Part shown: piece by piece, positions 24,501 through 36,786 of the stretch
How positions within the stretch are numbered: position 1 is the first letter of the stretch
Layout: each line of letters starts with the position of its first letter
From: Ectocarpus siliculosus
Taxonomy: Eukaryota; Sar; Phaeophyceae; Ectocarpales; Ectocarpaceae
Reading direction: 5' to 3'
NCBI GenBank assembly: GCA_000310025.1
Contig: FN648938.1
Location: 489,406-553,405, forward strand
Length of the DNA stretch: 64,000 nt
Notes under the pieces: generated by a model
Seen by the model: the letters and a program-made list of their open reading frames with translations, nothing else
Databases searched by the model: none
Told to the model about the DNA's origin: nothing
Position numbers and translations under genes: made by a program

Positions 24501-27500
24501 CATCATTTCTCCGCTATTACAAACCAATGCGATGATGTTTTCCTAAAGGGTCGCTGCTACGCTAGAGTGCGCCCACAATTAAAATCATGCCAATGCCTTC
24601 CGAGAGCGCCATCGTGTAAAACCTGCAGAAAACTGGTGCAATTTGCGTATTTGCGCGGGTGACGGCAGCGTACGAGCTGCCTCTGTTGGTGCACCCACTA
24701 CTATTTCGGACCGTCCCGACGCTCGTGAACCCCAAATCGTCAGGCCTCTCTCTTCTTCTCGCTCTTTTCCCTCTCTCTCTCCCTCAAGTGTTCTCTCTCT
24801 CTCTCGCCCCCGTCACTATACCGCACCTTTCACCTGTCGCTTCTTTTGTCGCGTTCGTACGCACACATTCCAGGCGTCTTTCTCGCCGAATCCAGCGGCC
24901 GGTTCACCCTCGCCAAAGACGTGCTCGCTCTCTGCGGAAGAAGAGGAGGTCGTCATGGAGACCTTAAGGTCCGGCTTGTCTCATCGCCGTACGACACACA
25001 GCAGAAATTTCTGTGTGCATAGGAGCTGTGCATAGGAAACGGTTTCGTGTTGAGCGTAGCAGTAGCGTTAGAAAAGCATTGCACTGACGCTCGAACCGCG
25101 TAATTTAGACCGTCGAAATTATGGGCGAGTGTACATGTACGATGACGGGTATAAAACGAACCTAGCAGAGGGTTAGTTTGCTGAGGTTGAACAGGATTCT
25201 CGAGGTTCATGCTACTATTGTATTCGGCAGTGCAGAACATTGTTGAAAACCCAGAACATTCATTCGTGACAAAGGCACATTTCCTTTTCAGAGCCATATA
25301 TACAATTCTCCACGATGTTTAGAGTCGTTCATGCAGAGATGATGCGTGGACACCGTGTGAACAGCATGTGTGACAATAAACGTCAAACGCCTTGGCGATG
25401 CTTTCCCTTCGCCCGCTGCCGTAAATCCAACGACGAACCGCCCCGAGACCCTCGCACGTATCCGCGTTTTGTGGCAACTGTTGCAAATATTTGCAGGGAG
25501 CTCGGAGCGGCGATCCACCGGCGGCGACTGAGCCTAACCCCGCCGTTGCGCGACTTCGACCGGTTCAACAGGGGTGTGGTACCCGGTGCCATGTTCGACA
25601 GGGTCCTGAGCTCGGTCGGCTTGCTCCCTGCTCGCCCCAAGTGAGTAACAGATGACGGACATGACGAAAGCACCGTTGATGGGAGGGTACGCCAGCCCGA
25701 AAAAGCCTTCATACAAAAAAACGTAGGTATCGACGGCGTGGGGTGTGGTGTAGACTGCGCCGCCAGCAGCAGGCATGGGGGTTGACTCCAGCGTGTGCCG
25801 GTAGGCCGGTGGGCTGTCGTTCACGTTGAAACGGATAGATACCTCGAAAGGGGAAGAACCCCCGCACGTTTCTGGAGCTCTCGGTCGACACCGCCGGTAT
25901 TTGTAACCAACATTTGAAACCCAATACCGGCCCTAACCGAATGAAGGGCGAGGCTACTCCAGCGAAAATTTGCGGAGCGGTTCTCTTCCCCAGACTCGAG
26001 GTCCGACGTGAATTACATGGCCTTCCTGGAGGAGGTAGAAACGGCGGTGGCCGGCCACGACAAGGTGTGTGTTGGCGAAGTTCGGGGTTCCGTTGCGCTT
26101 CAACGACGATCACGCTGCTGTCCATTTGACAAAAAAAACAAGGCTGGTCGCGCTTGGGCAAGAACAGCTCTTTCCTCAACAACGCTCTCCGGGGCATGTG
26201 CGCCAACGAACACCAAATGGGACAGCGTACCCCATCCGACCATTTCACACACTCCATTGCCTCACGGGTTGTTTGCAGGACTCGCCGTGCGCGGGACCCT
26301 TCCTGTGTGTGGAGTGTACATGTTCAAGATTGGTCGTTGTCGAGATAGATAGATTGAAAGTATGCGACCGCTGCTGCAGCAGCAGCAGCAGCGGTAGCGA
26401 CAGCAGACATATTTCCCAGCCCGTCGCGTTGTTTCTCCCCTCGCACAGCATTAATCATCTTGTGAACGAAAATAGTCCAACGTTGATGTTGTGTCCGTTT
26501 TTTCAGCCTTGTCCCTCATGCTCCATTTCCCTTGAACGGCAGATCCCCGACGGGTTTCTGATTCGCGCACACGCCAGCACTGGCCATCGCCATCCTCCTG
26601 GTTCCGGCTCTACTGATGCCAGCGACACCAACGGTGCGTCCTCAAAGAACGATGTCAGCGGCGTCGGTGATACAGGCGGGAGCGTGGACAGAGCAAGTGT
26701 TGGGGGCGGTCGACCCCTCTCATTGGTCGTGAAGGAAGTCGCTCGACAGCTGGTAAGAGAAGCAGGAAAAGGGGTGGCGGCTGTCGGGCGGTTCATCCCC
26801 TTAGTGGGTTCGGTGGGCGTTTATGTCCGAGAGGCCAGGTTCGCGCGCGCTTTTTTCGTGGGAACGGCAACTAGTCCGTCTGAACAGAAACTTTGAGAGC
26901 ATGAGTGACGTGACTCATTCAACGAACGGACACACACACACACACCACGCCACCCCTCCTTTTTCGTCTGTCCATTCACTCTCTTCCGAAAAATGCCGGC
27001 ATTCTAACAGGCGGTTGGGTGGGCTAACATCGCGGACTTCTTGAACGACGCCGATCGCCTGAAGCAAGGGGAGGTGAGCACACTCGCGCGAACATTAACA
27101 GACGAACATTAGCCACGGATGAGAAGAGAGAGCCTGCATCGTCTGTTAATGTGTCAATGTACGAATCCTTGATCAGAGCGAGCAGCTACGGCTTGGTCAC
27201 GGTTGCATTGATGGTTTTGGCCGAGCCTCTCGAGGGAAAGAAATATAACACAAAATCCCTCTCATGCTCTTTCCTCCTATGCCTTGTGCTCTATCGCACG
27301 TCCCCTCGCTGCTTTGACCGGTCCGTTACATTATGCCCGGGAAACAAGATCACATTGCCAAAGCTAAAGGTAGCGCTGGCGCTGGCGGGGGTGCTTCTCA
27401 CCAACGAGGAATTGCACATCCTCGAGCACGGCTTTCGAAGTGACAGGAGCGGAGATATGGTATGAATATTTATCGAGCGGGTGGGGTGTTAACCGTTTGG

Positions 27501-29902
27501 CCTTTCGCACCAGCAAGAATGTCTATTGGCAGATTTTTTCCGCCTTTGACTGTAGGGAACTGGAGTGAGAGCGATACGCGCGCGCAAACTTTTGAGCACC
27601 TTCGTGGGAAGAGGGCTCTTCGAATTATACCCCTGCCGCCTCGACGCATATGGCTGCAGCAAAAAGTGTGTTCCATGCGGGTTTCACCGAAAAAAATGGT
27701 GATAACTCAGTGGTTTGGGTTTGGCCAGAGTCAAGTGTTTGGAGTTGACGCCTGACAGGTTTTCCGCCCATCGAGGCCGTGCTATGCCTTACCGTACCTT
27801 GTTCTGATGTACGCAACATTATTGCCGGGTGTCCCGGTGCACTGACTGAATGCTGCCGATTGTCGTTTTTGCTTGCAGGTGGATTGGAGGAGGCTAGCAG
27901 TCGCCGTGAACAAGGTCGGAGGTCCTCCCGTCGCCACGTCTTGGAACGGCGAGGTGAATACGGCATTCATAACGTGGGCTTGACGGAACGGCACTGGTGA
28001 TGCAAGCCCGCCTAGCGCCCTTCTCACTTCCCTGATCATTATTCCTCTCTGCAGTCCCTCGCGACGTTTGCCCCTCTTCTCCCGATCCCCCCGTGCCGTG
28101 CACCTTGCTCACCCAACCACCAGCTTCCCTCCTGTTGTAGCCCCAACCCTCTCTTGTATTGACATTCCGTTCGATACACCATAACCAACTGCGCACTCTG
28201 CTCGACGCTACCCTTCATGTGTACTTTCTTTTCTCAACAGGTATTCGACCCTTCCGTGGCCGCGGGTAACAACCACCGTCGATCCCAGCACAACCACCAT
28301 CAACCGCGGGGGCACCAGGCGGAGGGTGACTCCGCTCCTGTCCCTCATCTTGCATCTGGCGTGCCGTCGCCCAATACCACTCCGTCTCCTCCCCTCTCAC
28401 CGTTGTCATCGCCATCACCGCTCGGAAGCTCGTCCTCGCCTGCTCAACAGGGGCAGCAAGAGCATCGGCGGGCGACATGCGACGGTTCCAGCAGCGCTAC
28501 CGCTGTCACCAACAGAATGGCGGCTCGCCATCAAGATGCTGTCATGTACAGAAACATGGGCAACGGAAGTAGTGGCGGTGATGGTGGAGGTGTCGGCGCC
28601 GGGTGGAACCGTCGCCCAGTGATGGGTGGTGGTGGCGGCGGTTCAGGCGTGGGCCCAGGGAACGATATCGGAGACGCGGTTGATGTTGAGGTGCTGAATA
28701 AGTCGCTCGACGCGGTGCGGCATCGAGTGAAGCACTACCGCATGCACCTTAAGCCCTCCTTCCAGGTGAGCAGAGCTATATAGCCTTGGAAACAAGACAC
28801 TATTCCTTCAAAGATAAAGTCAAAGGCACCACCACCACGCGTAGTCGTACGAATGGGAAATCTTCGAAGTCTTGAACTGGGCAAACATGTTTCTGTTCCC
28901 TCACAATGTGATTCGCTTCCGTGATAAATTCCTCACGATTCCGTTTTGGAGAAAGTTCTCTCGGTAACATTCGTGGGTTGTACAATCAAAAACATTTATT
29001 CCTCGGCGGGTACCTTTCAGGGAAGCACCCATGTTGGTGGTTGTTTGGTTTCTGACCCAGGTCCAGTATTGACTGTTGCCACTTCGATTGCCACCGAAAA
29101 GTAGCCCCTTATGGCGCAAAACTATAAGCAAGGTAGGTGGCCTGTACGTTTCGCTCCAAACGGCAGCTTGATTGAGGCCATGCAACGAAATATTATATGA
29201 TTCAGCAGAAGAACAAGTACTACCAGTTGAATCGACGCCTGGGGCGGGCTAAGGACCCCCGGCATTTATTCCCGATTGAGCCAAAAAGACGCTCCTTGCA
29301 CGGCAACAACGCTTTCACTCAATTTCCTACCTTAGGACTTCGACCCGAACCGCAAGATGAAGATCACACGCCAGCAGTTCCTGTCGGTGCTGGGCAACAT
29401 GAACCTCAACCTAACCGAGCGCGAGCAAGACACGATCTGCTGCAGGTATGTGGGGAGGCTGAACAGCCGCGAAGAGGCAGGTATGGTCGATTTGCTGAAC
29501 GCCATGAACACTATTTATTTGTTCCAACCGATTGAAACGTGTGCCGTGGCGTCTTGTAAAGCCTCTTCCGTTCTCAAACATCTCTTCGCTCCTGATGTAC
29601 TAACCATTGCCGCGACTCTGAGTGTCTCCGCCTCTCTCCAACCAACCCGTCCGCGGTTTCTTTCTTATCATGATACACTATCCACGACGCACATCGAAAA
29701 CAATGTCAACAACAAGAAACGCAACAACAACACGTCGCTCATCCACCGCCGCAACCACCAATAAAAAAGAACGAACGCCAAATCCATCAGGTATACTGTG
29801 CATGAGCGGAGTCCAGGGGCTAGAGTGCAGTACGCTGTCTTCTGCGAGGACGTCGACCCCGAGCATGCGCGGGCCCAGGTGGCGATGGGAGCGGCGTACT
29901 AA
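15525..29902 (+). CDS. Large multi-EF-hand axonemal-type protein, EFCAB6-like
   Basis: Exons: 15525-15644, 16349-16462, 16876-17076, 17546-17728, 18060-18169, 18554-18826, 19077-19185, 19392-19508, 19557-19715, 20074-20247, 20453-20644, 21012-21175, 21410-21731, 22163-22251, 22752-22872, 24018-24179, 24874-24968, 25497-25640, 26001-26064, 26507-26752, 27011-27073, 27349-27459, 27879-27953, 28241-28765, 29336-29445, 29791-29902. All phases agree: 1,384 aa, ATG 15525, TAA 29900. About eight paired EF-hand modules repeat the plan RRxR..FF..FD..xxG..V...F...L...G..L...E...L...Y, then VxY..FC..V. Examples are RRIRLQEFFKPYD, LFETFDKRHSGRV, PGFQEFDRKNEGHV, LRDFDRFNRG, SFQDFDPNRK, VNYWKLCEQVE, VNYMAFLEEVE and VQYAVFCEDVD. 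Loops mostly lack the position-12 acidic residue, so calcium binding is doubtful. Architecture and length resemble EFCAB6 (about 1,500 aa), a doublet-microtubule protein. The first exon and exons 7-9 and 13-14, which are low-complexity linkers, are the least certain. Confidence 0.85.
17150..17175. repeat. Perfect 26-bp palindrome
   Basis: The half tagaccagtcagc is followed directly by its exact reverse complement gctgactggtcta, with no spacer. It lies in the EF-hand gene intron 17077-17545. Confidence 0.95.
18703..18728 (+). repeat. Coding CAG repeat (polyglutamine)
   Basis: (CAG)n with a CAA encodes eight or nine Gln in exon 6 of the EF-hand gene (18554-18826), in the linker after VSYRAMHADCDDA. 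The copy number is likely to vary between strains. Confidence 0.8.
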
Positions 29903-31364
29903 ATCGAACTGAAGGTTTCCGTCGAGTGATACAACCACTGGTGGGGCAGAGACGCATGGGATTGTCCACATGAACCAGGGTAACAGAGCGAAAGAAGTAT
30001 AGGGCAACACAGGACGGGCAGGTCTCGGCAACAACACCGTGCATGGGATGTGTGCTCCAGCCCTTGAGTTGGTGATAGGTGAATGGGAGATCGGTTTGGC
30101 GGCGGTTTCTCGTTGCCGCATGCGGCCAAACTACATGGCATATCGTTGTTACTCGTCGTAGCATGTCTGATGGCGCCGTTGTTTTTTTGTCTTCTGCTGC
30201 GCGTTGAGGCCTCCGACGTTCTGCTGGGTAGGTTGAGGCTACAGCATCTCATGCATATATGCGTACTGCATTGCGGAAAATGCTGAATCGGGGTGTGTAA
30301 AGATCATACTCCTACCATGTACATGCGCGGTGCTCGCATCGAAGGCACAGCCGCAGGCAAGGTCGGGTTGCAATCTGCAGTCCTGCGACGTTCATTCGTA
30401 AACACAAGGTTTCGGTTTTCGGTTTGTTGTGCCGAACACGATAGACAAGCTCCGTGGGTACCAATCTCCCAGTTCTAGCCATAGTCAAGGCATGTCTACT
30501 CCAAGTATTCATGGGTCCGGTTCTACGTAAATACCGAATACGATTAAGGGGTTTCACAGAAAGGGGATGGCCGAGGCGTTGGTGAAAGGAGTGCGGCGCA
30601 TAGGATAGTCATGCATAGTGTAGTCTACATCTTCAAATTTTCGGTTAGGGTCTGTCCATGTCTGTCGGTACTGGGCAAGAAGTGCCAAAAGCCTCTGCTA
30701 GACAGGACCCGGGAGTGATGTCGGGTGCGGGGAACGAGAACGAGAACGAGTCGTGTGTCGCGTCGCTCCGTCAGGAGACGTTCGCCACCCCCGACGAAGA
30801 GTACCTCCACCAAAGCAAGCAATAGGCACATGGCATACGCCATGTACATGGGAACGAAGGGGTGTGTGCGTGCAACCAACAATGAACCGCGGCTGTCGCG
30901 CTGTTTCTCTGACATTCCCCGCACGGACGGGTTCTGGGATAAATGATTGGCTAGGTGAAGGTATGGCGTAAACTAATGGGAGCAGGTAGCTGTAGTGGTC
31001 AACCTCAGTACGAATAGCCACGGTCGGTATAGGCCACACCGCGGTTGACTGTAACCGAAAATAAAGAAGAAAAAATAGTCAACGGAGAAAGGAGGACGCA
31101 CGTGACCTTAGCACGGTTCGGCGACCGCATCGAAGTTGATGACAGTGATTTTGGGCGTCTCTTCTTCAAACCACGAGCGCGTGCAGTGAATCATGGAAAC
31201 CGCAACACTACCTCTCTGTCAAGTGGACTTGGCTTTTCTCGCTACTGTTGCGATCCAGCGAAGCAAAGCAAGAGGCGACCAACTATATGCCCCCAACAAA
31301 CACAAGGGTTTGCTTTCGGTCGCTTTCCGCAAAATAGTTTCACAAAACTTCTTGGACAATTGAA
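29903..31364. other. Convergent intergenic region, no gene seen
   Basis: About 1.5 kb between the stop codons of the EF-hand gene (+) and NME7 (-). No motif-bearing frame was found. It should contain both 3' UTRs. Confidence 0.6.
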
Positions 31365-34300
31365 TCAAGGAGCACTACCACCACCCTGCTGCATCAGCTC
31401 GAAAAAGTAGCGGCATTCCGAAGGCCCGTCCTCGGTTAGGTCGGTGCAGTGCACCCCGGTTCGTGCTCCCCCACCGGAGGAGTCCTTAGCCCCCTCCCCG
31501 AACATCCCGCGGATGGAGTTCGGCCTCAGCTCCTTGGCCATCTCCACGTCCCACGGGCCGGCGGCCTCGCGGAAGGCACCCACCACGTTCTGCCCCCGAA
31601 TCTATCTCGTCGCCGCCAAAACGTTTTTCGCAGCACAAGAGAGGAGCGATGCCAACAGCATTCAATAACCATCATCACGGGGCACTCGCTAGTTGGTGGC
31701 GGCGGCGAGAAGCCAAAATCAGTGGTTTTGGATACAGGAGCCGGAGAGAGGGCCTGCTTGTCGGTCCCACAAAAATAACCACAACGAGGTGACCTGAGGA
31801 AACAAGCGAAGCGAGTGACCCCAAGAATAGCTCGGGGGAAAATACGTAGCTCTCCCTCTCTCGGGACGAAGGGGCACTACAAAAGGAATTGTGCAGGAAA
31901 TTTGTTCGACATGCCCATGGCAAGACGCCGAACATTCACGGTGTTCGGGCAAGCAGGCAGGTTTGGGCCGCGGTGGTTGTGCGTTGCCACGAGGGGCCTC
32001 ATGATCACGGCATGAAGCTGTCGTGGGGAGAAATGTAGGCGAAAACGCGGTCATCGTGATGCGGTGGGATAACGAGCGAAAGCTTTACCGGGATTCGAAT
32101 GTGATCGTGATGCGCGAGACGTGTCGCCGATCGTGCGCGTCGTGGGGGGGTATGCCGCGAAATCGGGGGCTGGTGCTGCTCTTCCTGCTCACCTCTAAGG
32201 CCACGCAGGTTCCGGTCGTCATTTCGTCCAGCACCTCGGTGTACTTGGGGATCACTCCCTTGTTGTTTCGATTCATTCCATCGAACGTCACCATCACGAA
32301 AACAAGCGCACCAACCCAAACGACGCGGGGGGAAAAGAAGCACATAGATTGACATGTGCACGGGGTGGAGTTACGAACGACCATGGCATGCATGTAGCGT
32401 GGCCCCAAAGAATACTACCGTAAGGAAATATCGATGCCGTGAGAGGTGTGTTTGACATCATGCACATACTCTAACCGTTCGCACCTAGAATTCAATCGAC
32501 GTCAAGATGGGCGCCCCTCCCTCCAGGTTTGACGAGGCAGGCTGCCGCTGGGAGGTGGCATTCGGGTCAGCCCACACCAAGAAAGAAAATACCCCTAAAG
32601 CTAGACCTGACCCTTTGCTAGCGTCGCCGTACCAACTCCCTCGTCCTCAAAAAGACCGCCACATGAAACGTCTCGAAACAATCTCCTCTTGCCTCCGCCT
32701 TTAACCAGGCTCAACCTTTTCCCGTCGCTACAACCTTCGTGGTTGTTGCCGCAGCTAAGACCTGACTAAGGCCCGACCGTACCTGGTAGACCTCGAAAAA
32801 CTCCTGCGCTTGTGTCCGGGTGAGCCGGAAGGATTCCATCGCGGAAATTTCGAACCCCTGATCGTTCGGTGCGTCAAAACGTTGCCCAGGAAAGGGTAAA
32901 TCGGGCTCATGTGGTTTGTGACGGTACAGCGGTACAGAGATAAAAACGGCAACGCAAAAAACAAAAGGGGCCAACAACAGCGCTACTCCACGTTGGTGCT
33001 TGGAGCATCGCGGGAGGGTACTTAAGCTGCTCGGGTCAATAGAAGGGGAGACCCGGGGACAACGTGGGTATGCGTAGGGAAGAGAGGTGTGTGTCCACGG
33101 CGTCACGAAGAACCGAATCACCGCGAACCTGATTCAGAATCTTGTCGATGATCTTGCCCGCGTTGCCCGCCTTCACCGCGTGCGGTTTGATCACGCAGCA
33201 GGTGCAGCTGTCGAACGTAGCCGTGGCGCCCCCTCCTTTCCTGGCAGAAGCAAGGGCGACGCCGGACCACACGGACCGAATGCCGTTTCACGTCGCAAAC
33301 CCCCGCACCCGCGGCGTTCGTGGCGCGCGCGTGCACGTCGACAAATCACGCCAAGCAAAGGAACAAGCGTGAGCATGGGAGAAGACAAGGAGGAAGAACA
33401 ACAACAACGCACAACCAGGCACGCATGCACAATACAAGGCGACGACAGCAATAACAACAACCTCCACAACTGCAACAACGGCGGAAAGATATCCTACCAG
33501 GAATCTGATCCATACTACGACGGGAAGATCACCCGCCAACAGCAGTCCCTTGTAGGTTACGGCGAAGAACGTGGATGTTCTCAGCTGATGCTCAAACAGT
33601 GCTACAACGTTCCCCCGCTGGCGGCGTCAGTTTCCCGTTTCGTTGTTTTAGCAATCGCTCGAGCTTTGACGCAGCCCCCCCCCCCCCTCGCCCCCCCCCC
33701 GACGTAGTTAACGACGAATCGGGCCAATGCATACAAGCAGCGAAGAACCAACAGTCGTTTTTCTTCTCGCTTGCGCTTGGTTCGTCCCTGGGGAGATGGT
33801 GTACGTCTTTGGGGAGGGGCGGGGTTGGGTTACTCACCCTCTTGAAACCGCCCCACCAGGTGCGAAGAGACTCTCCAGATTGGCGCCCTGTTGCTCCGAT
33901 CCGCAGCACCACACGCCGTCGGACTGCGGAGCGAATCTCGCGCATACCTTTCGGTACGGCATACGTAAAGGGGAGGGGGAGGGAACAGCACATATGGGGG
34001 CGTGGGGCACGTGGTGTGCAAGGGCGTGGCCAGGTTGACGTCAAACCGCACGTCGGTCCCCACAACACGCCGCACTATGCCGAAAAATCGCACAACAATC
34101 CACAGCAACGTAAAACGCAGAGCACCAAAATAACGCCCCATTCGTGTGCAACGATGGCCTACACCACAAGAAGAAAGAGGAGCAGTGGCGGTGGGGAGGA
34201 GGACGGGCAAGCGAAAACTAAACGGTGTGGACGTTAGGCCATCATAGCAGCATGCCCTTTTCTCACCTTCGCGGCTAAGTCACGCGCGTTGTGGCCCCGA

Positions 34301-36786
34301 ACGACGCCCAGCACAACACCTCCGCCGCGCGATCGGCAGAGCCCCGCCGCGGCATCTCGGGCGGCGGCCCCCTGTAGGCCGACGCACCTCGCCGCCTCTA
34401 GGGCGGAGGCGGGTTCCAGCCGGGCCTGCGACGGCCATCGGCGACGTCAAAAACCGTTATCCGTCACCGGGATCAGCCGCGTGTTGTGTGGTATGCCATG
34501 CGACGAGGAACCAAGCAGCGTGGATCGTCACAAGAGATCAGCGGTAAGCGATGAGAATGAACCTCGTCGAAAGAGTAGCGGCACCGGCAAGAGACTGAAG
34601 AAGCACGCGAGCAGCAGCAGTTCCAGAAGAGAACGCCACGACTGACCACAACAACAACAAAAAGGAATAGAACAGTATCAACGACGACGACAGCGACGAC
34701 TAGACACTTGTCACCATCTTGAGCTTCGCCAGCAGACCATGAGTGCAGGCGACAAGCTCGTCCAGTATCTTTCCAACGGCTAGAAAGCCCTCGGGTCCAA
34801 CGAGGAAAACCGCACTCTCCTGAAGCAGAAAACGATCAAGTAGGGCAGAGGCGAGGAACCACGACGGAGGGGGAGCAAAGGTGGAGTATTCGCCCGCGAA
34901 TGGGTTGGCGAAAGAGAAGGGCGGGGGGCCGTTGGGACACACGTAGCGGAGGCCGCAACCTACGGCGTGTGTGGGGGGGTACTGTAGCTCTTTCGCCGTC
35001 CACGTAACAAAGACACAAAGCCGATCACATGGAGAGCTGGGGTGGTCGACGTTCTGCCGTGAACCAGCTGGCGCTGAACGAACGACTTACACGCCAAGAA
35101 GGTGGAGGAACATACCGTCTCTGGTGTGAGGATGTTCTCCGTGGGCTTATCCGCAAAGGCTGCGATGGTCAGGTCTCGACCATACAAGATTATCTTTCGG
35201 TAAGATCGTCGAAAAAAAAAGAGGGAGGGACAGAAAATAAGTGGGTGGAGTCAGGGGGGTTAGAGAGAGAGAGGAACAAGGAGTAGCACAAATCAATATC
35301 AAGAAGGAATATCAACAGCAAAACATGAATTTATTAGCCAAGAAGAAGACAGAAGGAACCAGACGCCCGCAAACACCAACGGGTATCCTCCTTTCGCTTG
35401 TTGAAGGTGAAAAAGGAAACGGGAATCATCGGATGCTAACGTGGAACCCTTTCTAACCGAACGACACGCTTCCGCGTTGCTGGACCAAACCAACCCCACA
35501 GAGAGGCAAATCGTGAGACAGCGCCTACGAAATCGCCCTCCTTCCGCCCACCGCTCGGTGTGCTTGGCGTACCACAATCGACCACACGTGGTCCAATGCC
35601 AAAGCGCAACACCAGGAACAAACAGCCCATAGTGTGAGCGCCTTTCAATTTCTGGTTTACAAATCGTGATCGCGGCATTTCCTTCTGCTTTGCCTTGCAG
35701 AGTGGGAAGTGGGGGTCGGGACCGAAGTTAACACAAAGACTAAATGGCAATCGACAACGACAATAGGATGACACTCACGCCAAAATCGAGCGCCAGGCAA
35801 CGTGCCGCTTGCACGGCAGCAGGCCATTCAGCCGCGCGTATCATCGTTCTGCACGCACGCCCTGTACCCTCACCATCTCCCCTCCCAGCAAAGCTACGGT
35901 CAAGCATTCTGGAGGGGATTCGTCGCTAACACCATACTGCATCAGAAGGCCAAACGTTCCCTGTTCGGGTTCGTACGGGGAGCCAGGTCGCGTAAATACA
36001 TAAAAGTGCGCAGCTTGGGTCCAAGCCTTGAGGGCACGGGCGAAGCGAAGAGACCTATTGAACCGGCCGAGCCTCACGCATGTGAAGGTCCCATCCAATA
36101 AACAACACACCCCCGCACACTCCATGTCGCCCCAGAATGAACGCTGAATTATTGAATCGAACGACAACGACGGGACCCCTTTCCACTGGATGGAGAAAAA
36201 AAAAATGACCTTGCATCTGCGCTCCAGCCCGTGTACCGTACCGTGGGCTGCGAAACGCAAGAAAACCCCAGACAAGAGCCCTGGGAACGGTGTACGAGAT
36301 GACACCGTGGCACCCCGTCCGAGGCGTGGTACCTCACACAACCATTGAAGTTTCGCGATCCACGCCCCCCTCCCCCCGGAAGTACATAATCAAATCCCCA
36401 CGGAGCCACACGCATGCTAAGCGCAGGTCGAGAGCCCACCTTGGAGCCAAGGGCGAAGTCCTTGGAGGAAAAATGTGACGGGCAAGGGCTGCGCTTGAGG
36501 AAGAGCCTCTTTGTCTTGAGCTCCACCATCTCGGCCTCGTTGGTGTCGCAGTAGTACCTGAGCAGGTACTGAGAAATCAGCACGTGCGGCGCAAAATCTA
36601 CAGTGAGCAGCAACACACACACAGTGATTATGGTGTTGATGAGGTGTGCTTCCCGCCCCCCTCTGAGCCCAAGACCACCGTGACGACCACCTAGTTTTCA
36701 AACCCCACGTTGATTAGCTTTGCCGACAAGGCCAGGTTAACCCCCCGCCCCGCCCAGATCATGCTGTTGGCATATTTTTCGCTCAT
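31365..36786 (-). CDS. NME7: NME7-like protein: DM10 domain plus two NDK domains
   Basis: Minus-strand exons are about 36597-36440 (or from 36568), 35193-35116, 34819-34715, 34425-34267, 33947-33857, 33235-33129, 32857-32783, 32258-32193 and 31589-31365, in consistent phase to TGA 31365-31367. The DM10 domain has YYCDTNEAEMVELKTKRLFLKR-type sequence, then LYGRDLTIAAFADKPTENI. The second NDK domain is clear: CTCCVIKPHAVKAGNAGKI, GFEISAMESFRLTRTQAQEF, YTEVLDEMTTGTCVALE, ELRPNSIRGMFG and VHCTDLTEDGPSECRYFF, with the ATP-binding Lys and catalytic His. The first NDK domain is degenerate (LVGPEG where IKPD is usual). NME7 is a gamma-tubulin-complex and axonemal doublet protein in animals; a flagellar role here is inferred. 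The 5' end is unresolved: ATG at 36786 (MSEKYANSMIW) is a candidate, but I found no donor whose phase matches the exon start at 36597. A phase-0 donor would match the alternative start at 36568. Confidence 0.85.
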
